From Gibbula magus (lineage: Eukaryota; Mollusca; Gastropoda; Trochida; Trochidae), in the NCBI GenBank assembly GCA_936450465.1, contig OW388297.1:49635630-49699629 (forward strand): 64,000 nt of DNA, read 5' to 3'. The notes beneath the pieces were generated by a model. That model was given only the letters and a program-made list of their open reading frames with translations. It was not told where the DNA came from and did not search any database. Positions 47,141 through 58,328 of this stretch are shown here, in pieces. The position numbers and the translations under genes are program-made. Each line of letters starts with the position of its first letter. The first letter of the stretch is position 1.

Positions 47141-47920
47141 TTCAAAGTTATTTTGAATGGCGACGGAATTGTTATGAATTTACTTCTATGGATTTTCTGG
47201 CTGTTTGCTTTGCTAAGGATTTTCTGGCTATTTGCTTTGACCAATACATTTCTAGCTCAGTAATATTTGACAGTTCCCGTTTGACACAATACATTACCAA
47301 TTTAGTTTTACTTCGTTAAAACAACATCAATTGTGTTACGTGCTCATGCCATCAAAGGATTATCACCTACATGTAGGCCCCTATTGTTGCAACAACATAC
47401 CCGTCACACACCCCCTTGCACATACGGAAGTACAAGGCCATAATTTCTTAAATTAATCATCTTATCGTCAGGACAGTGGTGCCATCTTCTGCAAGTCTTC
47501 AATTTTTAACAACTTGAAATAGACTGAAGGGGTCAGGTTAAACATATTAGATTTTAGAAATTGACCGACTGAATGGAAACATTTAATTAAAAATAAATAA
47601 ATACATGAGTTCTATAATAATCATTTTTTTAAGATTTAATGAGACACGTTAATGCGGTCGCATCCCGATCGGTCGAATTTCTGATTTCAGAGTAGGAAAA
47701 TCCATTCGACCGATTGGCACAGTGGTATTTGCTATTACCAGGCTTATGTAACATTGGATCGTACCAACAAATGACAAAAGGGGTGTTTAGTCTCTCTTTA
47801 TGTATTATTATGGTAGAGTCGCATTTCAACGCATTTCTTTGAACGCCACTCAGTTGCATTTCATTCCATGTTGTATATTCATTTATAAGATACTGTACAT
47901 TTCATATATCCACATCACAT

Positions 47921-48334
47921 TCAAATATACTCCAAGCAGCTGCAACGATGGCCCTCAAGCTGCGCTATCTTCACTTCAGTGACAGACTGCTCTCTCTTGA
48001 TCATGGCGATGAAGGTGAAGATGTTGGGATGTGACGATGTCTGTTGGTTCATCTTGTGATGCCATCCTTCCAGTTTGTTGTTGGTCCTGTGGGTGGCGTT
48101 GTCGTAGTGGTTCCAGGTCTCAAATCGCCATGGGCCTTCTATCCACTGTGTAGTGACGTAGTCCATATACTCAGTTATCTGCTCACCGCCAGGACCCTCA
48201 GCCATCGTGTCAAGCCAGACATCTTCTACGTCCGCAACAGGGACGAGTGCTAGAGCCTTGCTCCTCTTCGCCAGCGTCCTGAACTCGGCATCTTCTTTGT
48301 AGGTCGTCGCAAGTCCTAGTGACTGGATCTGGAT
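47921..48334 (-). pseudogene. MULE-type transposase C-terminal fragment
   Basis: 138 codons are open on the minus strand from 48334 to TGA at 47921. Key parts are GLATTYKEDAEFRTLAKRSK, ALALVPVADVEDVWLDTM, then FETWNHYDNATHRTNNKLEG, WHHKMN and HPNIFTFIAMIKREQ. The chain ALAFVP..V...F..L, then W......R.NN..EGWH..L, then HPN...FI..I..EQ is the region after the catalytic core in Mutator-like transposases, which often also carry a FLYWCH zinc finger. The DDE part is absent. It is GC-richer than its surroundings and its frame is intact. It could also be an exon of a domesticated derivative. Confidence 0.75.
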
Positions 48335-48435
48335 TATGGATTATATATGAAGGGATACTTTAATATTTTATTTTTTTGCTAATACCCTTACTCCAAGTTT
48401 TATCATTAACAACATAAGAGAGCTTGAAAATAAAA

Positions 48436-48560
48436 CCCCTTTACTCACTAGCGAAGAGAAGAACACCTCATTCATGTCTTATCAAAACATATAAACAACC
48501 ATCTCCCCTTTACTCACTAGCGAAGAGAAGAACACCTCATGCATGTCTTATAAAAACACG
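48436..48560. repeat. 69-bp tandem duplication
   Basis: CCCCTTTACTCACTAGCGAA starts at 48436 and again at 48505, with nearly identical continuation (AGAGAAGAACACCTCAT). Confidence 0.9.
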
Positions 48561-49355
48561 GCCACCCCTTCATTAGTGAACTTAGCTTCTCCCAGTGTCT
48601 TATGCACGCCCGGTGAGCACAAAATCACTCAAGCGTTTTTCGACCGATAGGCACAGTGAATATTTTTATTTTCGACCGATAGGGCCGGAATCGTTAATGC
48701 GAACAGGAATTTTCGAAATGTGAAACCATTTTAACGAGCGGCCAAAACTGTTACGGTGGACTGTTATGACATTTAAAAAGGTGATGTTATTTAATATTCC
48801 AGCATCCCATTTGAAATTTAAAATTTATTTGTATTGTTTACGCTATGACTTAAACTCATCACACATTACATATGACATTTGCACTGAGATACGCAAGTAG
48901 GTGAGTAAAATAATGAGATACGGTTGTATTTTCGGAAATCGCCTCCTTTATTTAAATGTAAACAAGAAGTATAGAAAATGTTTGACGCCAGTATAATGGT
49001 TGATACTGACAATGTTTAGATACATGTGTTGACGTTTTCAGACGAAAGAGATAGAAAAATTCTCCAAATAATTGTTTACTTTTAAACGAATATAATTTGT
49101 TTTATCATAAGTTTGTCTGTACAAATGACCATGTAAAAATGACGTTTTTTGTTCATTAGCGAGCCAATTTCATTTTTTTGTGTGTGTTTTATTTGATACA
49201 TTTCATCAATACTTGCAACATGACATTTGCTCCAGGGCTTAATATGAGCTGTTAATGTTTGTAAGAAATGCTGCAATAAGATCTGACCATACTGAAGACG
49301 AAGCAAGGAAATGTCACGTGTATCATATATGTATAAACTTTAGGCTTTGGCTAAT

Positions 49356-50309
49356 AGTTCGGTGTTTTACCACGATACAAATATAACACAGTTATGGCGG
49401 GCGGAAGTGAACCTGTTTAATCACGGGGTACGACTCGATTACAAAGACAATAACATCGAGGTTATTATATCACATGGTCACATGACATCATTCTAAATAT
49501 AGCACAATTCCTCCCTGCTAAATTTGAAGTTCTAAAAGAGATAAACTCTGTTAAAGATAAAAAGTCAATGGACTCCAACAACTTGGTACTTGGATCATCA
49601 AGTCAAATAAATGTCACTGATCTTCAGTATGGTAGGAACACTTAACAGTTCAACACAAACATGAAGTGCAACACCTTCTTAAAACAATTAATGAACTACT
49701 GTGATTGTTACTCGAGTTGTAACCAAACACGTGGTGAATTGGGGATTATTGTGCCCCATGAACAGTCACCACATCATCATGACAATAACTTTAAAATGTT
49801 AACATGAACATGTAATGTTAATTCAATCACGGGTCAAGCCTCTTAGGTGCTCGACGAATACGACGGGAGCGTCGGACCTCTCGTTGTGGTTTTTGAGGAA
49901 GTTTGACGTCCTCTGCGAATCGCTTAGTTGAATTGTTAACTAGGCCTTGTGTAACTATGGGTTGTCGTGACAACTTCTAATGTGTTTTCACTTGTTGGAA
50001 CATCAGATTTCGGAATGTCTTATCTGGTCGACGTGCCGTCTCCAGTATGGAAGGGGATTTGTGCCAGAAATGAAGACATGTTGACTTGTAACTTGTAAAG
50101 TGTAACATGTCGTTCTCAACCATACAAGTCTCGAAAAGACAAGTCCAACCATGCAAAGCTAACATTTTAATCCTGTCAATCGTAACTTTCCATTCTCAAC
50201 TTTACAAAGTTGAAATGTAATTCTAGAAATCGTCAAAGTCGAAAAGTCAACTTGTCATTTTCAATTATTAAATCTAAATAATATACACATTTTGTAATGT
50301 TACAAGTTA
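49356..50309. other. No gene recognised
   Basis: Sequence outside the large inverted repeat. There are no supportable genes. Words such as ACTTGTAA and AAGTC recur loosely at 50080-50280. Confidence 0.45.
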
Positions 50310-51556
50310 CGTTTGCAGGGCTCCAGATAATTATTTTCACCAATGAGTATTTCACTCATCAAAATAAAAAATGAGGAGTAAATTACTAAATGAAAATAGT
50401 CAATGGGTATTTCACTCATCAAAATAAAAAGTGAGGAGTAAAATTACTAAATGAAAATAGCTAAGAGCATTTCATACTTTAAACGTGTATTAACATTCAG
50501 TGTCTTCATCTCGTAGGTGTTCAAATAGTCATTGGTTGTTTGGCCAGTACATGTACAAAATATACCGTTTCTTCAATATATTTATTTATACTAGAATGTG
50601 TTTTAATTGTACAATACGTTGAATATACTTCTAAAATTGAATGAATAAACTTTCTGTTTCAGTCACTACAAATTGTTATAAAGAAAACCCCCCAAAAATT
50701 ATAAATTTAATCAATTAATTATTAATTAAACATTATCAGACTGACAAACTTCATTCTTGAATAGTTCACTCAATGTAAGTTGATACATTTTAATGTTTGA
50801 TTCTGTTGTAAGCATGAAAGCTTCTTATTGATTTTAATTGTGATTATTTGACATAACAATTTTCCTGCCCTGAGTTTGTTGTTCTAAATAGAAATAGAAA
50901 CACTTAGTACATATTTCTGTCTTCAATATAAACTGAATAGCACATATGGTCTGTACCTAATGTCGCTCAAGGATTTTTGTCAAACTATTCACTGACAATT
51001 CCCATCTTGAAATGTATTAATAATAATTTCCAAGGTTATCAACACTAAAATAAGTTTAAACAGATGTCAGAAAAGTAAACACAGACCACGAGAAAACCGG
51101 GTGAAGAGTCGGTCATTTCTAAACAAATGCCGATAACTGGTTACAGATAAGTGCACGTTTGCGCTATATGATAAACATTCATCAGACGGCGCCTAGTTTA
51201 GAGGAAGCCAAGAGTAGCCTCCCTTTCGTTTTAGATAGCGTTTCCGATAATTTTGATGGACAGTTATTGTTTATCGGCAGTTGTGGCAATGAACATTTAA
51301 ATATATATTTTGATACATTAATAAATAAGTTATTGACAAGTGAAAGGCACTTTCAGCTGAACCATGAAATGTATCAGTCCTTTGACCTTGCTAACATAAC
51401 ACTATTTTGATAGTCACGCATGTAAACAAAATCGGACTCGTATTCTGAGAGATGTGTGCGTATCATTCACTCTTTGATCTCATTTTTCATGCGTATATCT
51501 GAATTATTCACGCGTATTCTACGCAAATACGCATCTTATCTGGACCCCTGCGTTTG
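50310..51556. mobile_element. hAT-like MITE candidate
   Basis: CAGGGCTCCAGATAA at 50316 and TTATCTGGACCCCTG ending at 51550 form 15-bp TIRs with one mismatch. The direct repeat CGTTTG flanks both ends (50310-50315 and 51551-51556). CAGGG...CCCTG ends are typical of hAT elements, but those usually make 8-bp duplications; only 6 bp match here. The 1.2 kb interior has no transposase. Confidence 0.7.
50341..50461. repeat. 60-bp tandem duplication
   Basis: CAATGAGTATTTCACTCATC at 50341 is repeated at 50401 (CAATGGGTATTTCACTCATC) with the same downstream sequence. It lies inside the hAT-like element. Confidence 0.9.
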
Positions 51557-52804
51557 ACAAATGAAAAATGGGAAATGAAGAGTTGCAAAGTCAGCTTTGT
51601 AAAATGGACTTTTGCATTTCGAGATTGACACGACTTGTATAGTTACGAATGCAATGTTTCAAATCACATCTCTACACGATTTCGCATTGACCATATTTGG
51701 AATTTTACGGAAATTAGCGGAAAGGAACGAATAATCCCGATCCGATAAACACAATGTTCAACAATGACTTCTCCCTTGTCAAACATTTCCCAGCAACTAC
51801 TATAACACATATTTTAAAGCATACTAGTTTTGCCATTATTAGCATACTGTTGACAAAAGCACATTGACTAAAACATTTAAAGACACCATCGCATTTTACT
51901 GTGGAGGAAACAACTGCCCGCCCGAACGCCCGAGACGCGGTTATTTCTGTTGCGAGCTGGCAAAAAGTAAACCTCACTGCGTTACACCAGCCCGATGGTC
52001 GGGCACATATTTAATGTCACATTGTGTAATCATTACCTCTTATCTGTGCTGAAATTCATTTTCTGATTTTGAAACAAAGCAAGCGGGAATATCTTATTCA
52101 AATAGAAACGGAGAGTAATTTATATTGCTCTCTATAATGTTTGTCAGGGACGGATCCAGGAAGTTTGCAAGCAAAATGCAAGCATAATCAACATAAATAA
52201 TTGAACACATTTAGAGAAAAGTTGTAAATTGTCTATTCATGATCATTTAGTATTCACTTCTAAATAACACACTTTTAAGAAATATGCTTCCTGGTCAAGA
52301 TCAATATATATGTATTTTGTGATATTATACTATTGTAAGGTATGCTTTTTTTTTTTTTAACTATACAAGATGGTTGGAGTAAATCCTTTCTTGATATACA
52401 CACAGTTGTATATGTATAAACTAAAACACTCCCAATCCAGATCATTGTATTTTGAATCAGTGACGTACGCGTATTCCCATTTAAGTTAGTTTATCAAAAT
52501 GTGTGAGTCAAGTATTAGATCGTACATTTTCTTGTGACCCAGAAGGGTGTTGAAATTATTTTTTTTTGCATTTTATTGTACACAGGTATACAGGATTGCA
52601 CAGTTTACACTCGGGTATAATGATAGCTATACATGTATAATGAGTTGGCATAATATAAAACTACATGTTTAATACCTTCATAAGTAGGACAGTCTGTATC
52701 AATTAGGTATAAAGAAAAAATTGCGTCTTTTTGTTATCATATTTTATCATATTTTATTTTATTTGGTCCATTGCTGAACTAATGTACGTTGTATGTATGA
52801 ATTA
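51557..52804. other. Flank of DIRS B, with a ~115-bp repeat at 51612-51725
   Basis: 51612-51725 (GACACGACTTGTATAGTT, CAATGTTTCAAATCACATCT, CGCATTGACCATATTTGGAA) is found as reverse complement at 61436-61550, directly upstream of the duplicated DIRS block. The rest of the interval shows no gene. Confidence 0.6.
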
Positions 52805-53139
52805 TTATTTAAATACCTATCTGTTGACTAGACCTACTTTGCCTTACCTCCCAAGGGTAATGCTATTTCAACCTTAATACAGACGAACTTGAAGAGTGGA
52901 GAAGGGGTGCGTAAAATCCCTTATCCAAGGGCCGGTAAGTCTAGATGGTCTCGTGACGTCACTACCTGTTCATATCACTCTCCTAAAAGTTGCAGAGTGT
53001 TTGCAATCTGTTTTCAAGTAGGTGTTAGTTTTCAAGGGGCCTTGTTGACATGTGCTAGCTAGCGACCATCCGGAGTAGGTGGATTGCATGCGCCGCACGT
53101 GCAGCTCGTGATTCTTTGTTTTCTCTCACCTGACTGTTG

Positions 53140-53830
53140 AGTGTTTGACTTGCGTAGGGTAAAGGAGCAGTGGTATCTCTCCTACGCGGGTGACTCGCTT
53201 CGCTTGTCATCCGCTTTCGCTTGTCATTCGCCATTCGTTCCGAGTGCTGACTGTTAGGTGTTTGTCTTGCATATGGTAGAGGAGTAGTGGCATCTCTCCT
53301 AATCGTTTGACTTGCTTCGCTGGCCATTTGCTTTCGCTTGTCACGCGCTTTCGGTCTGTACTCTAGTGTTAACTGTGGGTTGTTGACTTGCGTACGGTAA
53401 AGGAGCTAGTGGAATCACTCCTAATTCGCTTGTCATACGCCTGTCGGTTGTACTCTAGTGCTAACTGTTAAGTGTTTGTCTTGCGTATGGTAGAGGAGTA
53501 GTGGTATCTCTCCTATTTCGTTTGGCTTGCTTCGTTTGTCATTCGCTTTCGCTTGTCATACGCTTATCGGTCTGTACTTTAGGGAACTGTGGGTTTGACT
53601 TGCGTAGGGTAAAGGAGCAGTGGTATCTCTCCTACGCGGGTGACTCGCTTCGCTTGTCATTCGCTTGTCGCTTGTCATTCGCCTGCGGTCCGTACTCAAG
53701 TGCTTCGCGTCTCGCTTGGCTTCTCGCCTCGCCTGTCACTGGCTTCGCTAGTTGTTCGCCTTAGGTGAGTCACTAGCTTGGTTAAGGAGCAGTGGATACA
53801 CTCCTCGTCAGTGACTCGCGTTGCCATTTG
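53140..53830 (+). repeat. ~115-bp diverged tandem repeats in the DIRS B leader
   Basis: The phrase GGTAAAGGAGCAGTGGTATC, then TCTCCTA and GACTCGCTTCGCTTGTCAT, recurs near 53155, 53271, 53390, 53484, 53603 and 53785. It is embedded in CGCTTGTCAT-rich filler. The region precedes gag and is probably untranslated leader. Confidence 0.8.
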
Positions 53831-54254
53831 CTAGCTTTCGCCTACCATTCGCCTTTGGCTTCGCCTTAGGTCGATTCTACGCGACTCACCCTTAGGGTGA
53901 TTCACTTTGGTTCAAGTGACTCGCTACGCCAGTCACTTAAGGTTTGGTTCACGCACGAATGTTATGTGAATAAAGATTGAATTATCTTGTAAGTGTTTAG
54001 CCTAGTTTTTGGTTTGGCTTGTTCGTCTTTGTTTTCCTTGGCGGGTGGTTACTTGTTTTTGACTTTGTGCTCTTCGAGTTCAGAGTTTTTGTTTCAACTC
54101 TCTTGATTGCATATCGTCAGAGTTGTTGTGCTTTTGCTCCGCCGCTTGGGTGTTTCACGTGTGTGACTCACCTCGTCTACGCTACTACGCCGTGTAGGTG
54201 ACTCGACTGTCTCTACCTTAGCTTATGTTACGCGTTTTATCGTTACCGTTCGGC

Positions 54255-56031
54255 ATGTACTCCGCCTTCTGCACGAACTGCGGAGGCAGGAAGTCCGCCT
54301 CTAAGGATCCGCACTTGTTATGTAGAAAGTGCAAGGACCTTTGCGAAGAGGATTACCGTTGCGACGAGTGCGCTCCTCTCTCCGAATCGGAGTTCCACGC
54401 GTACGTTTCTGCCATACGCAAGTCGGTGGCCGATAGGGCTGCGTCACAGAAGCGTACGTCGTCAGCTCAACGTAGGGAGTTGTCTCCCATTCGTCATCCG
54501 TCTCCGGTGGAGGATGTAGACATTGTCCTCACGGAACGGGCGGATGAATTCGACAGGGAATCGGACCTGTCCGAACCCGCTTGGGGGTCGAAGTTACGCT
54601 CCGTCGTGTTCCGGTTCTCGTTCGCGGACTCACCCGTTGTCCCCTCCTTCGCCGGACAAACGGTTGTCTCCGCTTAGACTTAAGGTGGGCGGACCCACTA
54701 CGCCCAAGAGCAAGAAGAAGAAGTCCAAGAAGGCTAGGTTCGACAAGGTCGATCCGTCCCTCCTTCTGGCATCCGTCAAGGATATGGTCTCTTCCTTGCT
54801 CGATTTGGGTCCGCGGAACTTACCCACTCACACTACGACTACGCAACCGTGTGAGCCCTATGCGGATGACGTACCTCAGGGTGCGCGTTCCTCGTCTGCT
54901 AGGGCCTCCGCACCCGCGACTCCTTCGCGTACCCCTCGCACCCCTGCGCGGCGTGTCACGGTGATGTCACCCTTACGTGACTCCTCGCCGGACTCACCGG
55001 AACGTGACACCCGCTACGTGGACATGTCGAACCCTCCGTTCATCAGTATAGAAACGGAGGCGGAGGGTACGGGGTTGTCGGAGGATCCTCCAGTGGTTGA
55101 CGCAATAGCTATGCTATCCGAAGTGGCTTCGTTCGCGGACGTTCCACTTAGCCAAGTCAGCGTGACGGGTCCGCGCACGTCGGCGGCCAGGAGGGCTTCC
55201 TTTTGCCCTGATGGCGAGGTACCTCCCGCGCGTCTTGCCCTTCCACCTCATAGGCTCCTGTTGGAGGCCACCGAGGATATGGAGCAAGTCGTATCATCTG
55301 CGATGCCCAATCGTCTGCTTCCGCCTTTGGTGGTGCCGGACAAGCGCAGACGGCGTCTGCCCTTGTATCCGGTCCCTTTTCAGCTTGTTCCGCCTCCCCT
55401 TGATCAGGGTGCATCTCGGTTGTTTACCACCAACCTGCTTCACCGCGTGTCTGAGGCACAGTTCTCTCATCTTGACAGGGAGGCACGTTCGGTGTTAGGC
55501 TTGGGGAACAACGTGGCTTTCACATGTCAGGCGATGCTGGCTTGTGCTAAGCAGGCGGGCATGGAGGCGGGGGACCCGGTGTTGTTCAAAGCGTTTGGTG
55601 ATGTGGCTGCAGACCTTGCGCAGATCATGTTGTCATCGTCGCGAATTTCATCAAGTATAACAGTGCTTCGCAGAGACAATTTCCTCTACCGGTCAGGTCT
55701 CAACCCCGATCATAAGAACTTCCTTCGACATGCCCCTGCTCACGCTGAAACTCTGTTTGGTGGTCGTATCCCGGAGGTTTTGAGAGCACGACAGGAGGCC
55801 CAACAGCAAGACCTCACTAATCGGCTCGTCACGCAGAGGCAAACGACACCAAAGCGTCCGCAGACCAGTTTTCGTCAGGGGCAAGGCCAGGGCAGTGGCC
55901 AACCTTCCCCCAAGAAAGCAAAAACGGACTTTCGGCGGGGAGGTCGTGGCCGTGGATCCACGGGTCAGTCCCCCAAGTCCCCCCGGCCTGGCGCCGGAGG
56001 TCGTACCCTGCAAAAGAAGTGGAGGAAGTGA
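54255..56031 (+). pseudogene. DIRS B gag-like protein, one frameshift
   Basis: ATG at 54255 (MYSAFCTNCGGRKS) opens a zinc-binding N-terminus with three CxxC pairs (CTNC, CRKC, CDEC), followed by EFHAYVSAIRKSVADRA. The frame ends at 54677. The rest continues in the +1 frame to TGA at 56029-56031, with the shift near 54600. The middle is Ser/Pro-rich with a basic run (KSKKKKSKKARF), then SVKDMVSSLLD, a helical region (HLDREARSVLGLGNNVAF) and EVLRARQEAQQQDL. The C-terminus is Arg/Gly/Gln-rich (RRGGRGRGSTG), as in RNA-binding gag tails. It is probably the particle protein. The shift may be an indel, but programmed frameshifting cannot be excluded. Confidence 0.75.
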
Positions 56032-56438
56032 CTCGTGGTCACCCCCTCTGCTCCCTCCTCCACTCGTCCGGGTATCGGGTTCGGAGCCTCTGCCTTCAAC
56101 ACTTTTGATAGTCTCTCGCTCGCCTTGCGTGTTTTCACTTAAGCGTTTTCGTTCTACGTTTTCGTGAGTTTACACTCTGGGTGTTTTTGGAGTAATTAGC
56201 TATCAGAAGGGTTGTTTTCTTCCTATGTCAGAACTTCGTTCTTACACTACTCTAAGACTTTGCGTTTCGCGTCGTGAATCGACTGTCATTCACCACGCGC
56301 CTGTCAGTAAGTGACCTTACTGTCACTCACCTCGCCCACGTTAGTGTTAACTGATTGAGGGTCAATCTCCTGTCACTCACTTCATCAGCTTACGCGCGTG
56401 GGTCAGTGATTGACTATCACTCACGTTGTTACTTCAAT

Positions 56439-56576
56439 ATGTACTCTGCCTTCTGCACGGATTGCGGAGGTAGGAAGTCCACTATCAAGGATCCTCACTT
56501 GCTGTTTAGGAAGTGTAAGTACTTGTGTGAGAAGGATTTTCGTTGCGACGAGTGCGTGTTGGTGTTTTTGGAGTAA
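56439..56576 (+). pseudogene. Extra gag zinc-finger fragment 1
   Basis: ATG TAC TCT opens MYSAFCTDCGGRKSTIKDPH, then KCKYLCEKDFRCDEC, a near copy of the gag N-terminus at 54255. It runs into VLVFLE and a stop. The second cysteine pair is damaged (FRKC for CRKC). It is preceded by CACTCACCTCG-rich leader-like sequence, so it looks like a relic leader-plus-gag start from another copy. Confidence 0.8.
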
Positions 56577-56670
56577 TTAAGCTATCGGAAGTGTTGCTTC
56601 TTAGTGTCAGGAATTAGTTCTTACACTACCTTATGTAGGTGTTTCGCGTCATTGACTCGTGTGTCATTCA

Positions 56671-56982
56671 GGGGCGGGATAGCGCAGTGGTTAGCAAGTT
56701 CGGCTTCGGATCAAAAGGTCCGGGGTTCGAATCCCGCCAGGGGCACGGCAACTTTGTCTGCAGTAGAGAACTGTTCTACACGCAGTTAGGTTTGGCTGCA
56801 ATGCTACTCTGATTTTCAGCGTAATACCAACCATGGTTCGCTAGTTCCAGCCGCTGCTCGCAGGTTTCACCGCAGTGCATAGCCACATGGCGTTGCGGGC
56901 TTTCTCCCTGCCATAATACTAGAAGCCGCGATATAAGTGAAATACTCTTGGAAGCGGCGTTAAACCCCAACTCACTCACTCA
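56671..56982 (+). mobile_element. tRNA-Arg-derived SINE with 16-bp TSD (copy 1)
   Basis: The head GATAGCGCAGTGGTTAGCAA (A box), GGCTTCGGATCAAAAG (TCG anticodon as in tRNA-Arg) and GGGGTTCGAATCCCGCC (B box) spans 56671-56745. The body is followed by GCGGCGTTAAACCCCAACTC and a CACT-repeat tail. ACTCGTGTGTCATTCA is present at 56655-56670 and 56983-56998, a perfect 16-bp target duplication. It sits within DIRS B. Confidence 0.93.
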
Positions 56983-56998
56983 CTCGTGTGTCATTCAC

Positions 56999-57410
56999 TT
57001 CGTCTAGTTTAGTTAGTGACGCGCCTGTCGCTCATCTGTTAAGTGAATTGAGCGTCACTCACCTGTCACTCACCTGGCCTAGACTACACACGTTAGTGGC
57101 TCGTCTGTCACTCGCCTACTAAGTGACTCGACTGTCACTCACCTCGTCTAGATTACACGCGTCAGTGTCTCGTCTGTCACTCACCTACTAAGTGACTCGG
57201 CTGTATCTCCTGTCACTCACATCGTCTAGCTTACTCGTGTCAGTGGCTCGTCTGTCACTCACCTGTTAAGTGATTTGAGTTTCACTCACCTCCCCTAGCT
57301 TACATGCGTCAGTGACTTGTTGTCAATCACCTGGTAGTGTCTCGAGGGTCTCGTCAGTGACTCGGCTATCAGTCACCTAGTTACTCTACTACCTCGGTGT
57401 TTGCGTCACT
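56999..57410 (+). repeat. Diverged CACTCACCTCGTCTAG repeats
   Basis: Irregular repeats of GTCACTCACCT, AAGTGACTCG and TAGTTTACACGCGTCAGTG lead up to the second gag fragment, like the leader at 54150-54230. Confidence 0.75.
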
Positions 57411-57640
57411 ACGTACTCTGCATTTTGTACATTTGCGGAGGTAGGAAGTCTGTTAGGTATTGCCTTGTATGAAGTGCAAGGACCTGTGTAACGAGGGTGT
57501 CATTCTTTCGTCTTCAGACTTCCTGGAGTATGTTTCGGCCATTCGTAGGTCTGGTACTTCTTCCTGGAAGCGCAGTGGCAACGGAACGTGGCAGTCTTCA
57601 GGGGGTTGTGTCTCCTGTTCGGCACCCCTCTGAATCTTTG
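57411..57640 (+). pseudogene. Extra gag zinc-finger fragment 2
   Basis: The start ATG has become ACG (57411). YSAFC, GGRKS and KCKDLCNEG are recognisable across a frameshift, followed by SSSDFLEYVSAIRRSG, matching SESEFHAYVSAIRKS of the full gag. Decayed. Confidence 0.7.
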
Positions 57641-57799
57641 CATTCTTTCAGTTTGTTATTTAAGAACTGGTTCATCGTCCCATGTTTTGGATTTTGCAAC
57701 AAGTCTGGAACTGTTACAAAACCAGGCAGCTGTTGAGGCTGGTCTTGCCTCACTCGCCTAGGAGAGCCCAAGGGCTAGATAAGCGAGTGTTGGGGGTGT

Positions 57800-57912
57800 A
57801 CCTGAGGTCATTGATGCGTACAAGGCCGCTGACCTGCCTCCTCCTTCGCGTTCCAACCCGCATGAGATCCGTGCAGTGTCAGCCACGATGGCTTACCACT
57901 GTAACATCGCGG
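57800..57912 (+). pseudogene. DIRS B recombinase C-terminal fragment
   Basis: The frame reads EVIDAYKAADLPPPSRSN, then PHEIRAVSATMAYHCNIAV. HEIRAVSATMAY fits the box II H-x-x-R of DIRS-type tyrosine recombinases. It lies upstream of the recombinase N-terminal piece, the reverse of the normal order, and no nucleophile Tyr follows. Confidence 0.65.
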
Positions 57913-57975
57913 TCTCGGGCTAGCTCAGTCGGTAGAGCGCGAGACTCCTAGTCTCGCGGTCGTGGGCTCGAGCCA
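57913..57975 (+). pseudogene. tRNA-Lys-like segment between recombinase pieces (copy 1)
   Basis: GGGCTAGCTCAGTCGGTAGA gives a D-arm and A box. CGAGACTCCTAGTCTCG is a perfect anticodon arm with CCT. CGTGGGCTCGAGCC is a T-arm/B-box half. The body resembles tRNA-Lys, but the anticodon is CCT, and the acceptor and T stems do not close. It sits exactly where recombinase C- and N-terminal pieces meet. Confidence 0.7.
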
Positions 57976-58328
57976 TCAATCAACACCAACATGTCTGCTA
58001 TCCTGTCTGTCCTCAGGAAGAGATCGCCAGGGTTGGATGTGTCGGTCCTCAAGGACCTCATTAAAACTTTCCGTTTGGTTGACGGCAGGTCCAGGCTTCG
58101 TCCACCTGAGTGGGACTTAGCCATTGTGCTCAACCACCTTCGCTCCGATACGTGAACCGCTCTCCGACGTGTCCCTTCTCCCTCTCACATGCAAGGTTTT
58201 TTTTCTGGGGGCTATGGCCTCCGCAGCGCGGATTTCGGAAATCCATGCGTTGCAGGCGGACCTTCTACGTTATGAGGTCAGGGAGGGGGGGATCGACCTC
58301 TCTTGAGTTGGCTCCCGACTTTGTCTGT
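57976..58328 (+). pseudogene. DIRS B recombinase N-terminal and box I fragment
   Basis: From ATG 57991: MSAILSVLRKRSPGLDVSVL, KDLIKTFRLVDG, RPPEWDLAIVLNHLRSD, then after a frameshift near 58155 EPLSDVSLLPLTCKVFFLGA and MASAARISEIHALQADLL. SALRKR.PGLD...L, WDL..VL..L and A.R.SE..AL are DIRS recombinase motifs, the last holding the box I arginine. The match stops at 58328, and the sequence to 58555 is unrelated to the continuation seen in copy 2, so the catalytic centre is deleted. Confidence 0.75.

Larger units (their letters stand above)
55995..58328 (+). repeat. 2.3 kb block duplicated at 61553-63889 (copy 1)
   Basis: Near-identical to 61553-63889 at an offset of 5558-5561 bp. The few differences include a 3-bp indel near 56115 and a T/G change near 56520. 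It contains the gag tail, gag fragments, SINE, tRNA-like segment and recombinase pieces. Confidence 0.95.

Noticed and set aside
56604..56789. ORF containing GGIAQWLASSASDQKVRGSN
   Set aside because: Translation across the tRNA-like head of the SINE; this peptide is a common artefact of tRNA-derived repeats.
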